Source of the DNA: JALQUL01 sp040382935
GTDB taxonomy: Bacteria > Pseudomonadota > Gammaproteobacteria > Burkholderiales > Burkholderiaceae_C
DNA length: 63,918 nt
Direction: 5' to 3'
Assembly: GCA_040382935.1 (NCBI GenBank)
Contig: JBEIEP010000017.1
Span: 1 to 63,918, forward strand
Shown here: positions 50,591 through 58,893 of the stretch, piece by piece
How the letters are laid out: every line of letters starts with the position of its first letter
How positions within the stretch are numbered: the first letter of the stretch is position 1
Made by a program: the position numbers and the translations under genes
Notes under the pieces: model-generated
The model's database searches: none
What the model saw: the letters and a program-made list of their open reading frames with translations, nothing else
What the model was told of the DNA's origin: nothing

Positions 50591-51670
50591 TTACTCCGTG
50601 GCAGCAGGTGCACCCGCACCGCCGCCCCTGCGCCCACTACCTCGGCGCAGCGTAGCCCCTGCCGCCGCCCCGGCCGCGCGGCTTTGCTCACCGCCCCACT
50701 GGGCCGTGGCCCCGTTAGAGATGGGACCCAACTGACTTACGATGGCCTCCATGCTGGGGCTGGTGCTTTTGGTGTGGGAATCCAACGCGTCGCGCATGGC
50801 CCGCAGGTGTTTGGGCGAGGTGCCGCAGCACCCACCAATAATGCGCGCCCCGGCGTCTAGCGCCATACGGGCGTACACGGCCATTAGCTCGGGTGTACCG
50901 TTGTAGCAAATTTTGCCTTCTACATACTGCGGAATGCCGCAATTGCCTTTGGCCACCAGTACCACATCGGGGCCAGCCGCTTCGGCCAAGTTATGAATAC
51001 AGGCCACCACCTCAGAGGCACCCACGCCGCAGTTGGTGCCACAGGCGGCCAAGCGGGGGGTTAATGTTTTTTCTAGGGCGGCAAAGTCAGAGGGCGATAC
51101 CCCCATCATGGTGCGGCCATTGGTGTCAAAGCTCACGGTACACACCACGGGCAAGCCCACGGTGGCAACGCCCTCTACCGCCGCACGTACTTCGTCGGGG
51201 TGGGACATGGTTTCAATCCACATCACATCGGCCCCGCCTTTTTGTAGCGCCCTGGCCTGCTCCGCAAAGGCGGCCTTGGCATCATCAAACGTGAGCGGGC
51301 CAATGGGTTCCATGATTTCACCGGTGGGGCCAATCGAGCCGGCAACCACTACGGTACGGCCACTGGCATCGGCCACAGACCGGGCGATTTGCGCGGCCAG
51401 CACGTTAAGTTCTTCAACCCGCTCTTGGGCGTTGTGCAACTTGAGGCGGTAACGCGTGCCACCAAAGCTGTTGGTGAGCAGGATGTCGGCACCCGCCTCT
51501 ACAAATGAACGGTGCAAGTTGGCAATGCGGTCGGGGTGCTCCACATTCCAAAGCTCGGGGGCGTCGCCCGATACCAAACCTACCTCAAACAAGTTGCTGC
51601 CCGTGGCCCCGTCGGCCAGCAGCCAAGGGCGGGTGTCCAATAAGGTTGTAAATCGATTGCCAGTTGTCAT
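50591..51670 (-). CDS. Homocysteine/betaine-homocysteine S-methyltransferase family protein
   Basis: A 359-residue methyltransferase of the homocysteine S-methyltransferase fold, making methionine from homocysteine. N-terminal motifs LLADGATGSNLFEVGL and TNSFGGTRYRL; zinc ligands in GTNCGVGASEV and the paired cysteines of GGCCGTSPKHL. The C-terminal tail (from about residue 320) is Ala/Gly-rich and not conserved. The methyl donor could be betaine, as in BHMT, or methylcobalamin. An SAH riboswitch lies in its leader, tying it to the methylation cycle. Confidence 0.88.
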   Translation of the reverse strand: MTTGNRFTTLLDTRPWLLADGATGSNLFEVGLVSGDAPELWNVEHPDRIANLHRSFVEAGADILLTNSFGGTRYRLKLHNAQERVEELNVLAAQIARSVADASGRTVVVAGSIGPTGEIMEPIGPLTFDDAKAAFAEQARALQKGGADVMWIETMSHPDEVRAAVEGVATVGLPVVCTVSFDTNGRTMMGVSPSDFAALEKTLTPRLAACGTNCGVGASEVVACIHNLAEAAGPDVVLVAKGNCGIPQYVEGKICYNGTPELMAVYARMALDAGARIIGGCCGTSPKHLRAMRDALDSHTKSTSPSMEAIVSQLGPISNGATAQWGGEQSRAAGAAAGATLRRGSGRRGGGAGAPAATE

Positions 51671-51726
51671 GATGCTGCCTCGCTACCTAAGTGGTTTAGT
51701 ACCTTACGGGTAAGAGGTGTAACAGC

Positions 51727-51757
51727 CGCTCACCCAGATGTAAGAAAGGGGTGAGCG
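51727..51757 (-). promoter_or_regulatory. Competing hairpin of the SAH riboswitch expression platform
   Basis: In transcript sense CGCTCACCC (51757-51749) pairs with GGGTGAGCG (51735-51727), nine base pairs. Its first arm is also the 3' strand of the aptamer's P1, so the two structures compete. With no T-run after it, it may act on translation or by blocking P1. Confidence 0.6.
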
Positions 51758-51817
51758 CGGTTGATTCCAGATCGCCCAAGCCTGGCCGGAATGATTCGGC
51801 TGCAGCGCTCCTTGGGG
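51750..51817 (-). promoter_or_regulatory. S-adenosylhomocysteine (SAH) riboswitch
   Basis: Transcript-sense order: CCCCAAGGAGCGCTGCAG, CCGG, CCAGGCTTGGGC, then AACCGCGCTCACC. P1 pairs GAGCGC with GCGCTC, and the pseudoknot pairs CCCAAG with CTTGGG, the layout of the SAH/ahcY element. It lies in the leader of the homocysteine methyltransferase gene and should activate it when SAH accumulates. Confidence 0.88.
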
Positions 51818-51824
51818 AGGCGCA

Positions 51825-51830
51825 ATTATA
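51825..51830 (-). promoter_or_regulatory. -10 element before the SAH riboswitch
   Basis: A perfect TATAAT on the minus strand, about eight bases before the start of the aptamer. I cannot assign a good -35. Confidence 0.5.
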
Positions 51831-51920
51831 ACGAGGGGCAAGTGTTTTTTGCCGGCCAACGGGCCTGGCCTTTGGCAACCGGCCACCATCGGCCACCACA
51901 GGCCAGCCTATCTGCGCCGT

Positions 51921-51938
51921 CTTTGCGCTAGCACAAAG
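51921..51938. promoter_or_regulatory. Near-palindrome upstream of the Crp/Fnr gene
   Basis: CTTTGCGCTAGCACAAAG is an 18-base dyad with one mismatch pair, 73 bases before the regulator start. It may serve autoregulation, though its spacing differs from the dyads before cbpA and arcD. Confidence 0.4.
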
Positions 51939-52011
51939 AATGATCCTACAAGTTGGCTTAGAGTGACGTTTCCGCGTTTGCTCGCATTCGTCCAACAACA
52001 CAAGGCACATT

Positions 52012-52731
52012 GTGGGATTAACACCAGACCTTCAACAAAACCAGCTGCTGGCTGCGCTGCCGAGCGACTGCCTGCTACGCTGGTTATCGGACCTAGAACC
52101 CGTGGCCCTTCCATTGGGGATGGTGTTGTATGAAGCGGGCATGGTGCTCAAGTACGTGTACTTCCCCATCAACGCCATTGTGTCGTTGCTCTACGTGCTA
52201 GAGGACGGATCATCCGCAGAGATTGCCGTGGCGGGCAACGAGGGAATGGTGGGCATCTCGCTCTTTATGGGTGGGGGCTCTACGCCCAGCCGGGCGGTGG
52301 TGCAAAGCGCTGGCCGTGGTTACCGCTTGAACGCCCATGTGATGAAACAAGAGTTTGAACGTGCTGGCCCTGCCATGCATCTGCTGCTGCGCTACACCCA
52401 GGCTTTGATTACCCAGATGGCCCAAACGGCTGTGTGCAACCGCCATCACTCCTTAGACCAGCAACTGTGCCGTTGGTTGCTGCTCAGCATGGACCGCTTA
52501 AGTGGCAATGAACTGGTGATGACGCAAGAACTGATTGCCAACATGCTGGGGGTGCGCCGCGAGGGGGTGACCGAGGCGGCCATGAAGCTGCAACGCGCCA
52601 GTTTGATTCGCTATGCGCGTGGCCATATCTCTGTGCTGAACCGCCCGGGCTTAGAGAACCGCTCATGCGAGTGCTATGCGGTGGTAAAAAAAGAATACGA
52701 CCGACTGCTGCCTGCGCAGATGGCTGTCTAG
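52012..52731 (+). CDS. Crp/Fnr-family transcriptional regulator
   Basis: A 239-residue regulator. The cyclic-nucleotide-binding-like beta roll covers about residues 28-135 (MVLYEAGMVLKYVYFPINAI, then SAEIAVAGNEGMVGIS). The long dimer helix leads to the helix-turn-helix (MTQELIANMLGVRREGVTEAA, about 168-188). It lacks the N-terminal cysteine cluster of oxygen-sensing FNR. Start is a GTG at 52012. It is immediately upstream of cbpA, and its likely sites are the CTGTGC-type dyads before cbpA and arcD. The signal is unknown. Confidence 0.88.
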   Translation: MGLTPDLQQNQLLAALPSDCLLRWLSDLEPVALPLGMVLYEAGMVLKYVYFPINAIVSLLYVLEDGSSAEIAVAGNEGMVGISLFMGGGSTPSRAVVQSAGRGYRLNAHVMKQEFERAGPAMHLLLRYTQALITQMAQTAVCNRHHSLDQQLCRWLLLSMDRLSGNELVMTQELIANMLGVRREGVTEAAMKLQRASLIRYARGHISVLNRPGLENRSCECYAVVKKEYDRLLPAQMAV

Positions 52732-52760
52732 GAACCACCCGCAAGCCCAGAGCGCGCCTT

Positions 52761-52778
52761 CTGTGCCGTACCGCACAG
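52761..52778. promoter_or_regulatory. Crp/Fnr-type dyad before cbpA
   Basis: CTGTGC-CGTACC-GCACAG has perfect six-base arms and a six-base spacer, the half-site and spacing form of Crp-like sites. It lies 32 bases before the cbpA start and 29 after the regulator's stop. Confidence 0.6.
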
Positions 52779-52810
52779 ACGACCCACCCCAGCGGCCCTA
52801 AGCTGGACTC

Positions 52811-53719
52811 ATGAAGTATGTGGACTATTACACCGTGTTGGGCGTTACGCGCGACGCACCCCTTGAGGCGATTAAAAAAGCCTACCGAAAATTAGCACGC
52901 CAATACCATCCGGACGTTTCCAAAGCGAGCGATGCTGAAACGAGGTTCAAGGAGGCGGCCACGGCCTATACCACCTTGAAAGACCCACAATTGCGCGCAG
53001 CCTATGACCAACTGGGGCAACCCGGTGCAGGGCAGGACTTTGCACCGCCACCCGAGTGGCAAACGCAGCACGCCGGGGCGTTTCCTGATTTTGAAGGCAT
53101 GGACTTGGCTGATTTGCTGGCCGCGCTGGGCCGAGGCGCCAACCAGGCCCAACGCCCCATGCGTGGGCACGACCTGCAAAGCGAGGTGCACATTACGCTA
53201 GAAGAGGCCTTTGGCGGCACCAAGCGCCATTTAACGGTGGACGATGCGGGTGCCCCGAAATCGCTGGAAGTCACCATTCCAAAAGGTATTCGTGAGGGTC
53301 AAAAGTTGCGTCTGCAAGGGCACGGCCAGACGGGTAGCTACGGTGGTAGCCCTGGCGATTTGTACCTGCATATCGTTTACAAAACGCACCCACGTTTTAG
53401 GGTGGACTTGCAAGACCTCTACTTTGACCTGCAAATTACCCCCTGGGAAGCGGTGCTGGGTGCCGACGTCCTGATTGCCACCTTGGCAGGCGAGGTCACC
53501 TTAACCGTGCCACCCAGCACGCCCAGTGGGCGCAGGTTGCGCTTGAAGGGCAAAGGGCTGGCCCGCGCGGCGGGCGCCAACGCCCCTAGCGGCGACCTTT
53601 ACGCAGTCGTGCAAATCATGGTGCCGCCTACGGTCACCGCGCAGGAACGGCAGTTGTACCAAACGCTGGCCGATACCTGTACCTACCATCCCCGCGAACG
53701 GGCGCCATCGCCCGCGTAA
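52811..53719 (+). CDS. cbpA: CbpA-like DnaJ co-chaperone
   Basis: A 302-residue DnaJ-class protein. J domain at residues 4-70 with the HPD motif (RQYHPDVSKASD). A Gly/Phe-poor linker follows, then two DnaJ C-terminal substrate-binding domains (VHITLEEAFGGTKRHL, PKGIREGQKLRLQGHG) with no zinc fingers. Such CbpA proteins stimulate DnaK and bind DNA in starved cells. It is followed 25 bases on by cbpM, its usual regulator gene. The upstream dyad suggests Crp/Fnr control. Confidence 0.92.
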   Translation: MKYVDYYTVLGVTRDAPLEAIKKAYRKLARQYHPDVSKASDAETRFKEAATAYTTLKDPQLRAAYDQLGQPGAGQDFAPPPEWQTQHAGAFPDFEGMDLADLLAALGRGANQAQRPMRGHDLQSEVHITLEEAFGGTKRHLTVDDAGAPKSLEVTIPKGIREGQKLRLQGHGQTGSYGGSPGDLYLHIVYKTHPRFRVDLQDLYFDLQITPWEAVLGADVLIATLAGEVTLTVPPSTPSGRRLRLKGKGLARAAGANAPSGDLYAVVQIMVPPTVTAQERQLYQTLADTCTYHPRERAPSPA

Positions 53720-53744
53720 TCGCAAGCTAGCAAGGAGTTATTCG

Positions 53745-54086
53745 ATGTTGACACATCCCCTCGATTCGCCTGGTGTTTACCCACTAGAGACCGTCACCTT
53801 TGCTGACCTGTGCGAAGCCTGTTCAGTAAGTGCCGATGAGCTGGATGAACTGATAGCTTACGGTGCCTTGGTGGCGCAGCCCGGGGTTGAGCAGGCCTTG
53901 GTTTTTGACGCCCACTGCATTACCCCGTTGCGCCAAGCCCGCCAGGTGTGCAAGGATTACGACTTGGAGTTTTTCATGGTGGTGATTCTGTTGGACCTGC
54001 TGCAACGCAATACAGCGCTAGAACAGCAGTTGGCGCAGTCCAAACGTGTGGTTGCCGCATTGCGGGCCGAATCACCGGTTTGGTAA
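53745..54086 (+). CDS. cbpM: CbpM-like chaperone modulator
   Basis: A 113-residue MerR-like protein (TFADLCEACSVSADELDELIAYGALVAQPG near the N-terminus at 53790-53880) with a C-terminal coiled coil (LLDLLQRNTALEQQLAQSKR). CbpM binds the CbpA J domain and inhibits both co-chaperone and DNA-binding activity. Length and gene order match the family. The next gene, an exporter adaptor, begins 15 bases after the stop, so the operon may continue. Confidence 0.88.
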   Translation: MLTHPLDSPGVYPLETVTFADLCEACSVSADELDELIAYGALVAQPGVEQALVFDAHCITPLRQARQVCKDYDLEFFMVVILLDLLQRNTALEQQLAQSKRVVAALRAESPVW

Positions 54087-54101
54087 CAGGTTACGGTTTT
54101 G

Positions 54102-55355
54102 ATGTCCGCACTGAAAGACCTGCCCCGTGTGACCGCCGGGCGGTTGGCAACGGGACTCGCCGGTTTTGCCTGCTTGGCACCCATCATTTACTGGGGATGG
54201 ATCTGGTGGCAGGGACCAACGCTTGGCGCCGACCAAGTGATAAGAAGCGATTTTGTGCATACCATTGTGGCAAGCGGTCATGTGCAAAGCCCAGACCGGG
54301 TAACGGTTGGCACACAAATGACTGGCACGGTAGCCGAGGTGCTGGTGCTGGAGGGGCAGGAGGTACAAGCCCATCAGGTATTGATTGCCATCAACAGTGA
54401 AGAAGCCACTGCGGCCCAAGAACAGGCCGATGGCGCCTTGGCGCAGTCTCTGGCCAAGTTGCGTCAAATCTCTGAAGTCCAAGCACCTGTAGCGGCGCAA
54501 GCCCTGCGCCAGGCCCATATCCATTTGGTTCAAGCCAACGCCGCGCTAGAACGCAACCAGGATTTGTTTGCAAAGGCCTTTATCAGCAAGGTCATGCTGG
54601 ATGACGCCCACAAGGCTTTGGAAGTGGCCGACGCCCAGTGGCAGGCGGCGCACACCCAATGGGCCACCACAGGGCCAGACGGCAGTGACTTTGCGCTGGC
54701 ACTGGCAGGGCTAGCGCAAGCCAAGGCCAACGTGCAGGCTGCCCGCTTGCGCTCGCACTACGCGCTGGTGCGTGCGCCCGTGGGCGGGGTGGTACTGACG
54801 CTCAACGCCGTGCGTGGCGACTTGGTGGTGATGGGAAAAGCCCTGGCCACCCTTTCACCTACCGGCCAGCCGCAACTGGTGGTGGCGATAGACGAGAAAA
54901 ACCTGGGCCTAATCGCCGTAGGCCAGAGCGCCCTCGCCTCGACCGAGGCATACCCCAAGCAAACCTTTGGTGCACAGGTGTTGAGTATTCATCCGGGCGT
55001 CAACGCGCAGACGGGCTCGATTGAAGTCAAGCTAGGCATTACCCAACCCCCAGCCTACCTGCGCCAGGACATGACCGTCTCGGTAGACATTGAGGTGGCG
55101 CGTCGCCCCCATGCCCTGCTGGTACCTATGGCCGCTGTATACGACATCAACGGTCCGCGCCCCTGGGTGATGGCGGTAAACGAGGGGCGCCTGCAAAAGA
55201 AAAGTCTGCACCTGGGCCTGCGCGCCGGCGGCATGGCCGAGGTATTGGCGGGCCTACAAGAAGGCGACTGGGTAGTGAACAGCCCATCAAAACTCCAAGT
55301 CGGCGCCCGCGTGCGCACAGTGGCCGTAGCAAATTCAATCAACGCCCCGCCGTAA
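54102..55355 (+). CDS. HlyD/MacA-type periplasmic adaptor of an ABC exporter
   Basis: A 417-residue membrane-fusion protein with an N-terminal anchor (TGLAGFACLAPIIYWGWIWW). The lipoyl half-motif is GTQMTGTVAEVLVLEGQEV, a long helical hairpin spans about 95-205, and the barrel starts near LVRAPVGGVVLTLNAVRGD. ATG 54102 is preferred to an adjacent in-frame TTG. It is the first gene of a three-gene exporter (adaptor, permease, ATPase) between cbpM and arcD. Substrate unknown. It is a second MacA-like system, distinct from the one at 2-6 kb. Confidence 0.88.
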   Translation: MSALKDLPRVTAGRLATGLAGFACLAPIIYWGWIWWQGPTLGADQVIRSDFVHTIVASGHVQSPDRVTVGTQMTGTVAEVLVLEGQEVQAHQVLIAINSEEATAAQEQADGALAQSLAKLRQISEVQAPVAAQALRQAHIHLVQANAALERNQDLFAKAFISKVMLDDAHKALEVADAQWQAAHTQWATTGPDGSDFALALAGLAQAKANVQAARLRSHYALVRAPVGGVVLTLNAVRGDLVVMGKALATLSPTGQPQLVVAIDEKNLGLIAVGQSALASTEAYPKQTFGAQVLSIHPGVNAQTGSIEVKLGITQPPAYLRQDMTVSVDIEVARRPHALLVPMAAVYDINGPRPWVMAVNEGRLQKKSLHLGLRAGGMAEVLAGLQEGDWVVNSPSKLQVGARVRTVAVANSINAPP

Positions 55356-55359
55356 ACCA

Positions 55360-56610
55360 ATGCACCCTATGGAAACGCGTTGGCTACCGTTTGAGTGGAT
55401 TGTGTGCTGGCGCTTTTTGCGCGAAGGTCGTTTGCAAACGATGTTCATCATCTCCGGCGTGGCCATTGGGGTGGCCGTGATCGTGTTTATGTCAGCCCTG
55501 CTCAGCGGCATGCAAGCGAACTTTATGCACCGGGTTCAATCCACGCAGGCCCACATCCAACTGGTGCACGCCCAACAAATCACGCGCCAGTTGCGCAGTG
55601 GCCCGTTTGCGGTGCCGGGTGTTTTTGAAGGTGCCATCGTTCAGGCACCTTCGCAACAAAGCGCGTCTATAGACCAATGGCAGGCCATCGCCCAGCAGGT
55701 GGCGGCCATGGCGGGTGTTCGCACCGTCTCGCCCGTGATCAGTGGGCCGCTGCTTATTGTCAAAGGCAATGCCACCTACGCGATATCAGTTTCAGGCATT
55801 GAGCCAGAGAGCTATTTCAAGATTGTGGATTTCAGCGACAAGATGGTGCAAGGCAACCTGCATTTAAGCGGTGGCGAGGTGTTGATAGGCATAGAACTGG
55901 CTAACCAGTTGGGCGTGCAAGTGGGGGATGGGCTGCACGTCACGTCGGCCAATGGAGCGACCACGGCGCTGCGCATTTTGGGCATTTTTGACCTAAGCAA
56001 CCGAAGTGCCAATTTGCGTAGTACCTACACCACCTTGCCTACCGCGCAAAACATGCTCAGCCTGCCCGGGCAAGTTACCAGCATAGAGGTGACCGTAGAG
56101 GACATTTACGCCGCCGAAACCATCGCCCAGCGCATTGCCGCCACCACCGGCGTAGAGGCCAATAGCTGGATCAAAGCCAGTGCCCAATTTTTTGCAGCCA
56201 TTAGCGCCCAGTCCAGTGCCAACACAGCGATACGGTTTTTTGTAGGCCTTTCAGTGGCCTTTGGGATTGCCAGTGTGTTGGTGGTGGCGGTGGTGCAAAA
56301 GTCGCGCGAAATTGGCATCTTGCGTGCCATGGGAATCTCTCAGGGGCAAATCCTGCGCTTGTTTTTGTTGCAGGGCGGATTGCTGGGATTGGGCGGCGCG
56401 CTGGTGGGCAGTGGGATTGGCGTGTTGGCGATATACCTGTGGCAAAAATTTGCCCTTAACCCCGATGGGACGCCGCTGTTTGCCTTGGCGGTAGACCTGA
56501 CCCTGTTTTGGTCTGCCGTGGCCCTGGCCACCCTGACCGGTTTGCTGGCCGCCTTTGCCCCCGCCCTGCGGGCCGCACGCCTAGACCCCATGGCGGCCAT
56601 CAATGGATAA
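55360..56610 (+). CDS. ABC transporter permease (FtsX/LolC-like)
   Basis: Permease of 416 residues. It has an N-terminal membrane helix (LQTMFIISGVAIGVAVIVF), a periplasmic domain to about 275, then three helices (IRFFVGLSVAFGIASVLVVA; LFLLQGGLLGLGGALVGSGI; LTLFWSAVALATLTGLLAA) in an FtsX domain with SREIGILRAMGIS. The pattern is closer to LolC/LolE than MacB. The start overlaps nothing; an in-frame ATG at 55369 is an alternative. It ends eight bases into the ATPase gene. Confidence 0.88.
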   Translation: MHPMETRWLPFEWIVCWRFLREGRLQTMFIISGVAIGVAVIVFMSALLSGMQANFMHRVQSTQAHIQLVHAQQITRQLRSGPFAVPGVFEGAIVQAPSQQSASIDQWQAIAQQVAAMAGVRTVSPVISGPLLIVKGNATYAISVSGIEPESYFKIVDFSDKMVQGNLHLSGGEVLIGIELANQLGVQVGDGLHVTSANGATTALRILGIFDLSNRSANLRSTYTTLPTAQNMLSLPGQVTSIEVTVEDIYAAETIAQRIAATTGVEANSWIKASAQFFAAISAQSSANTAIRFFVGLSVAFGIASVLVVAVVQKSREIGILRAMGISQGQILRLFLLQGGLLGLGGALVGSGIGVLAIYLWQKFALNPDGTPLFALAVDLTLFWSAVALATLTGLLAAFAPALRAARLDPMAAING

Positions 56611-57316
56611 AGAGGTGGTGGTGCAACTGCAAGGGGTACGCAAGGCCTTTAACGTGGGCACCTCGATAGAAACCGAGGTCTTGCATGGCATTGACCTGTG
56701 CCTGGTGCGGGGCGATTTTTGTGCGGTGATGGGGCCGTCTGGATCGGGCAAGAGCACACTGCTCAACTTGGTGGGCCTGCTAGACCACCCAACGGCCGGA
56801 CGCTTGCAGGTGTGTGGCGAAGAGACCACCCAACTCAAGGACCGTGCCCTTACCCGTTTGCGCGGCCACAGCATAGGCTTTGTGTTCCAGTACCACCATT
56901 TGCTGACGGCGTTTACCGCCTTAGAAAACGTGATGCTGCCCATGCTGGGCGCGGCCGGATTCCCCAATGCGGCCATGCGTAAACGCGCCATGGCCTTGAT
57001 TGAAAGCGTGGGGCTTGGGCCTTGGCACAACAACTTGGCGGGCAACCTGAGCGGGGGCCAGCAACAACGGGTGGCCATTGCCCGCGCCTTGGCCATGAAC
57101 CCCGCTGTGCTGCTGGCCGACGAGCCCACCGGCAATCTGGATAGGCAAAGTGCCGACGCTGTATTTGCGTTGCTGCGCCAGTTCAACCAAGAGCAGGGCA
57201 CCACTTTGCTGTTTGTCACCCACAACCCGGCCCTGGCCCTGCGTTGTGACAAAACCATTTTGGTGGTGGACGGTTTGGTGGCGCACACGCCAACCCCCAA
57301 CCCCACCAAAGCTTGA
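56603..57316 (+). CDS. ABC transporter ATP-binding protein (LolD/MacB-like)
   Basis: ATPase of 237 residues with Walker A (GPSGSGKST), Q-loop (GFVFQYHHLLTAFTA), signature (NLSGGQQQR) and Walker B (VLLADEPTGNLD). The LolD-type consensus is strong. It overlaps the permease gene by eight bases and drives the exporter encoded just upstream. No outer-membrane component is encoded nearby. Confidence 0.92.
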   Translation: MDKEVVVQLQGVRKAFNVGTSIETEVLHGIDLCLVRGDFCAVMGPSGSGKSTLLNLVGLLDHPTAGRLQVCGEETTQLKDRALTRLRGHSIGFVFQYHHLLTAFTALENVMLPMLGAAGFPNAAMRKRAMALIESVGLGPWHNNLAGNLSGGQQQRVAIARALAMNPAVLLADEPTGNLDRQSADAVFALLRQFNQEQGTTLLFVTHNPALALRCDKTILVVDGLVAHTPTPNPTKA

Positions 57317-57333
57317 TCCAGCGCAAACCGGGG

Positions 57334-57351
57334 CTGTTCGCCACCGCACAG
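57334..57351. promoter_or_regulatory. Crp/Fnr-type dyad before arcD
   Basis: CTGTTC-GCCACC-GCACAG matches the cbpA site with one arm base changed, and shares CCGCACAGAC with it. It lies 53 bases before the arcD start. Confidence 0.55.
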
Positions 57352-57404
57352 ACCCCCAAGGCCCAGTGCCCCATGCTCAAGCTCTCACCCCTACAGGAGA
57401 CGCT

Positions 57405-58886
57405 ATGAAACGCATTCAACCCTCTGGCCCCACATCCCCTAGCCTGCCCACGGGAAAGACCGCCTCGCCCAGCGCCCGCGTGGGGTTTGGCCTTTTGGTG
57501 GCGCTGGTGGTGGGCTCTGTGGTGGGCAGTGGCATTTTTAGTCTGCCGCAAAACATGGCCAGTGGCGCGGCGGCCGGGCCGGTATTGATCGCCTGGCTTA
57601 TCAGTGGGTTGGGCATGTTGGCGCTTGCGCTGGTGTACCAAATGCTGGCGCTTAGAAAACCCGAACTGGACAACGGCGTGTACGCCTACGCCCGTGCCCT
57701 CTCAGGCGACTACATGGGCTTTAACTCGGCCTGGGGTTATTGGGTAAGCGCCTGGGTGGGCAACGTAGGTTACCTAGTGGCAGCGTTTAGTGCCCTGGCT
57801 TACTTTTTTCCTGTCTTTGGCGAGGGCAATTCCACTGCCGCCATTCTGGGTGCGTCTATGGTGTTGTGGCTGGTACACGCCTTGGTGCTACGTGGTATTC
57901 AAGGCGCGGCGGTGCTTAACGCAGTTGTCACCATTGCCAAGATGGTGCCCCTGTTGCTATTTATTGTGCTGGCGGCTTACGCGTTCAATGCCACCCATTT
58001 TTCTTTGGATTTTTGGGGTAATGCCCAATTGGGTTCGGTGCTGGACCAAGTCAAAAGCACCATGTTGGTCACGGTGTGGGTGTTTATCGGCATTGAAGGG
58101 GCCAGCGTGTATTCGTCCCGCGCCCAAAACCGTGTGGATGTAGGGCGCGCCACCATTGTGGGCTACGCCATTTGCTTGATCCTTTTGATGGCGGTTTCTT
58201 TGTTGTCCATGGGGGTTATGTCACAACCCGAGTTGGCCGCGCTGAAAAACCCTTCTATGGGGCCCGTGCTAGAAAAAATCGTAGGCCGCTGGGGGGCCTT
58301 GCTGGTGGTGGTGGGCTTGATTGTGTCGGTGGGGGGTGGCTTTTTGGCTTGGACGCTATTGGCGGCTGAATCATTGTTTACCCCCGCCAACGATGGCGTC
58401 ATGCCGCGCTGGCTCACCCGCCAAAACGCCAAAGGCGTACCGGCCAACGCCTTGTGGGTCACCAACGGCATGGTGCAAGTATTTTTAGGGCTCACCCTGT
58501 TCTCGAAAGCCTCTTACCTGGCCTTGATTTCATTGTCCACCGCCATGATCTTGGTGCCCTACCTTTTTAGCGCTGTCTACGCGGTATGGGTGGCACGGCG
58601 AGACGCCCGCCTTGCGCTCAATGGCGCGATTCAACCTGGCCGGCTAGACCTACGGGTGGCGGCATTCGCCACCCTGTATTGCCTGTGGTTGTTGTATGCG
58701 GCAGGCCCCAAATACCTGTGGCTCAGTGCTCTGCTATACGCGCCGGGCGCGGTGCTGTTTGTTCTTGCCAAACGCGAATCGGGCAGGGCGGCATTCAACG
58801 ACAAAGAAACGGTCGTTGTCATGCTGGTGTTATTGGCCGCGGCAGTGGCAGGCTACCTCTTATTCACCGGCGATTTAAGTCTGTAG
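57405..58886 (+). CDS. arcD: Arginine/ornithine antiporter
   Basis: APC-family exchanger of 493 residues with about twelve membrane helices. The family opening is LLVALVVGSVVGSGIFSLPQ. It swaps external arginine for ornithine, the first step of the deiminase pathway. Start set at 57405, with AGGAGA four bases before; a longer frame overlaps the ATPase gene. It is followed seven bases on by arcA, so arcDABC form one operon. Confidence 0.92.
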   Translation: MKRIQPSGPTSPSLPTGKTASPSARVGFGLLVALVVGSVVGSGIFSLPQNMASGAAAGPVLIAWLISGLGMLALALVYQMLALRKPELDNGVYAYARALSGDYMGFNSAWGYWVSAWVGNVGYLVAAFSALAYFFPVFGEGNSTAAILGASMVLWLVHALVLRGIQGAAVLNAVVTIAKMVPLLLFIVLAAYAFNATHFSLDFWGNAQLGSVLDQVKSTMLVTVWVFIGIEGASVYSSRAQNRVDVGRATIVGYAICLILLMAVSLLSMGVMSQPELAALKNPSMGPVLEKIVGRWGALLVVVGLIVSVGGGFLAWTLLAAESLFTPANDGVMPRWLTRQNAKGVPANALWVTNGMVQVFLGLTLFSKASYLALISLSTAMILVPYLFSAVYAVWVARRDARLALNGAIQPGRLDLRVAAFATLYCLWLLYAAGPKYLWLSALLYAPGAVLFVLAKRESGRAAFNDKETVVVMLVLLAAAVAGYLLFTGDLSL

Positions 58887-58893
58887 CCCCACC

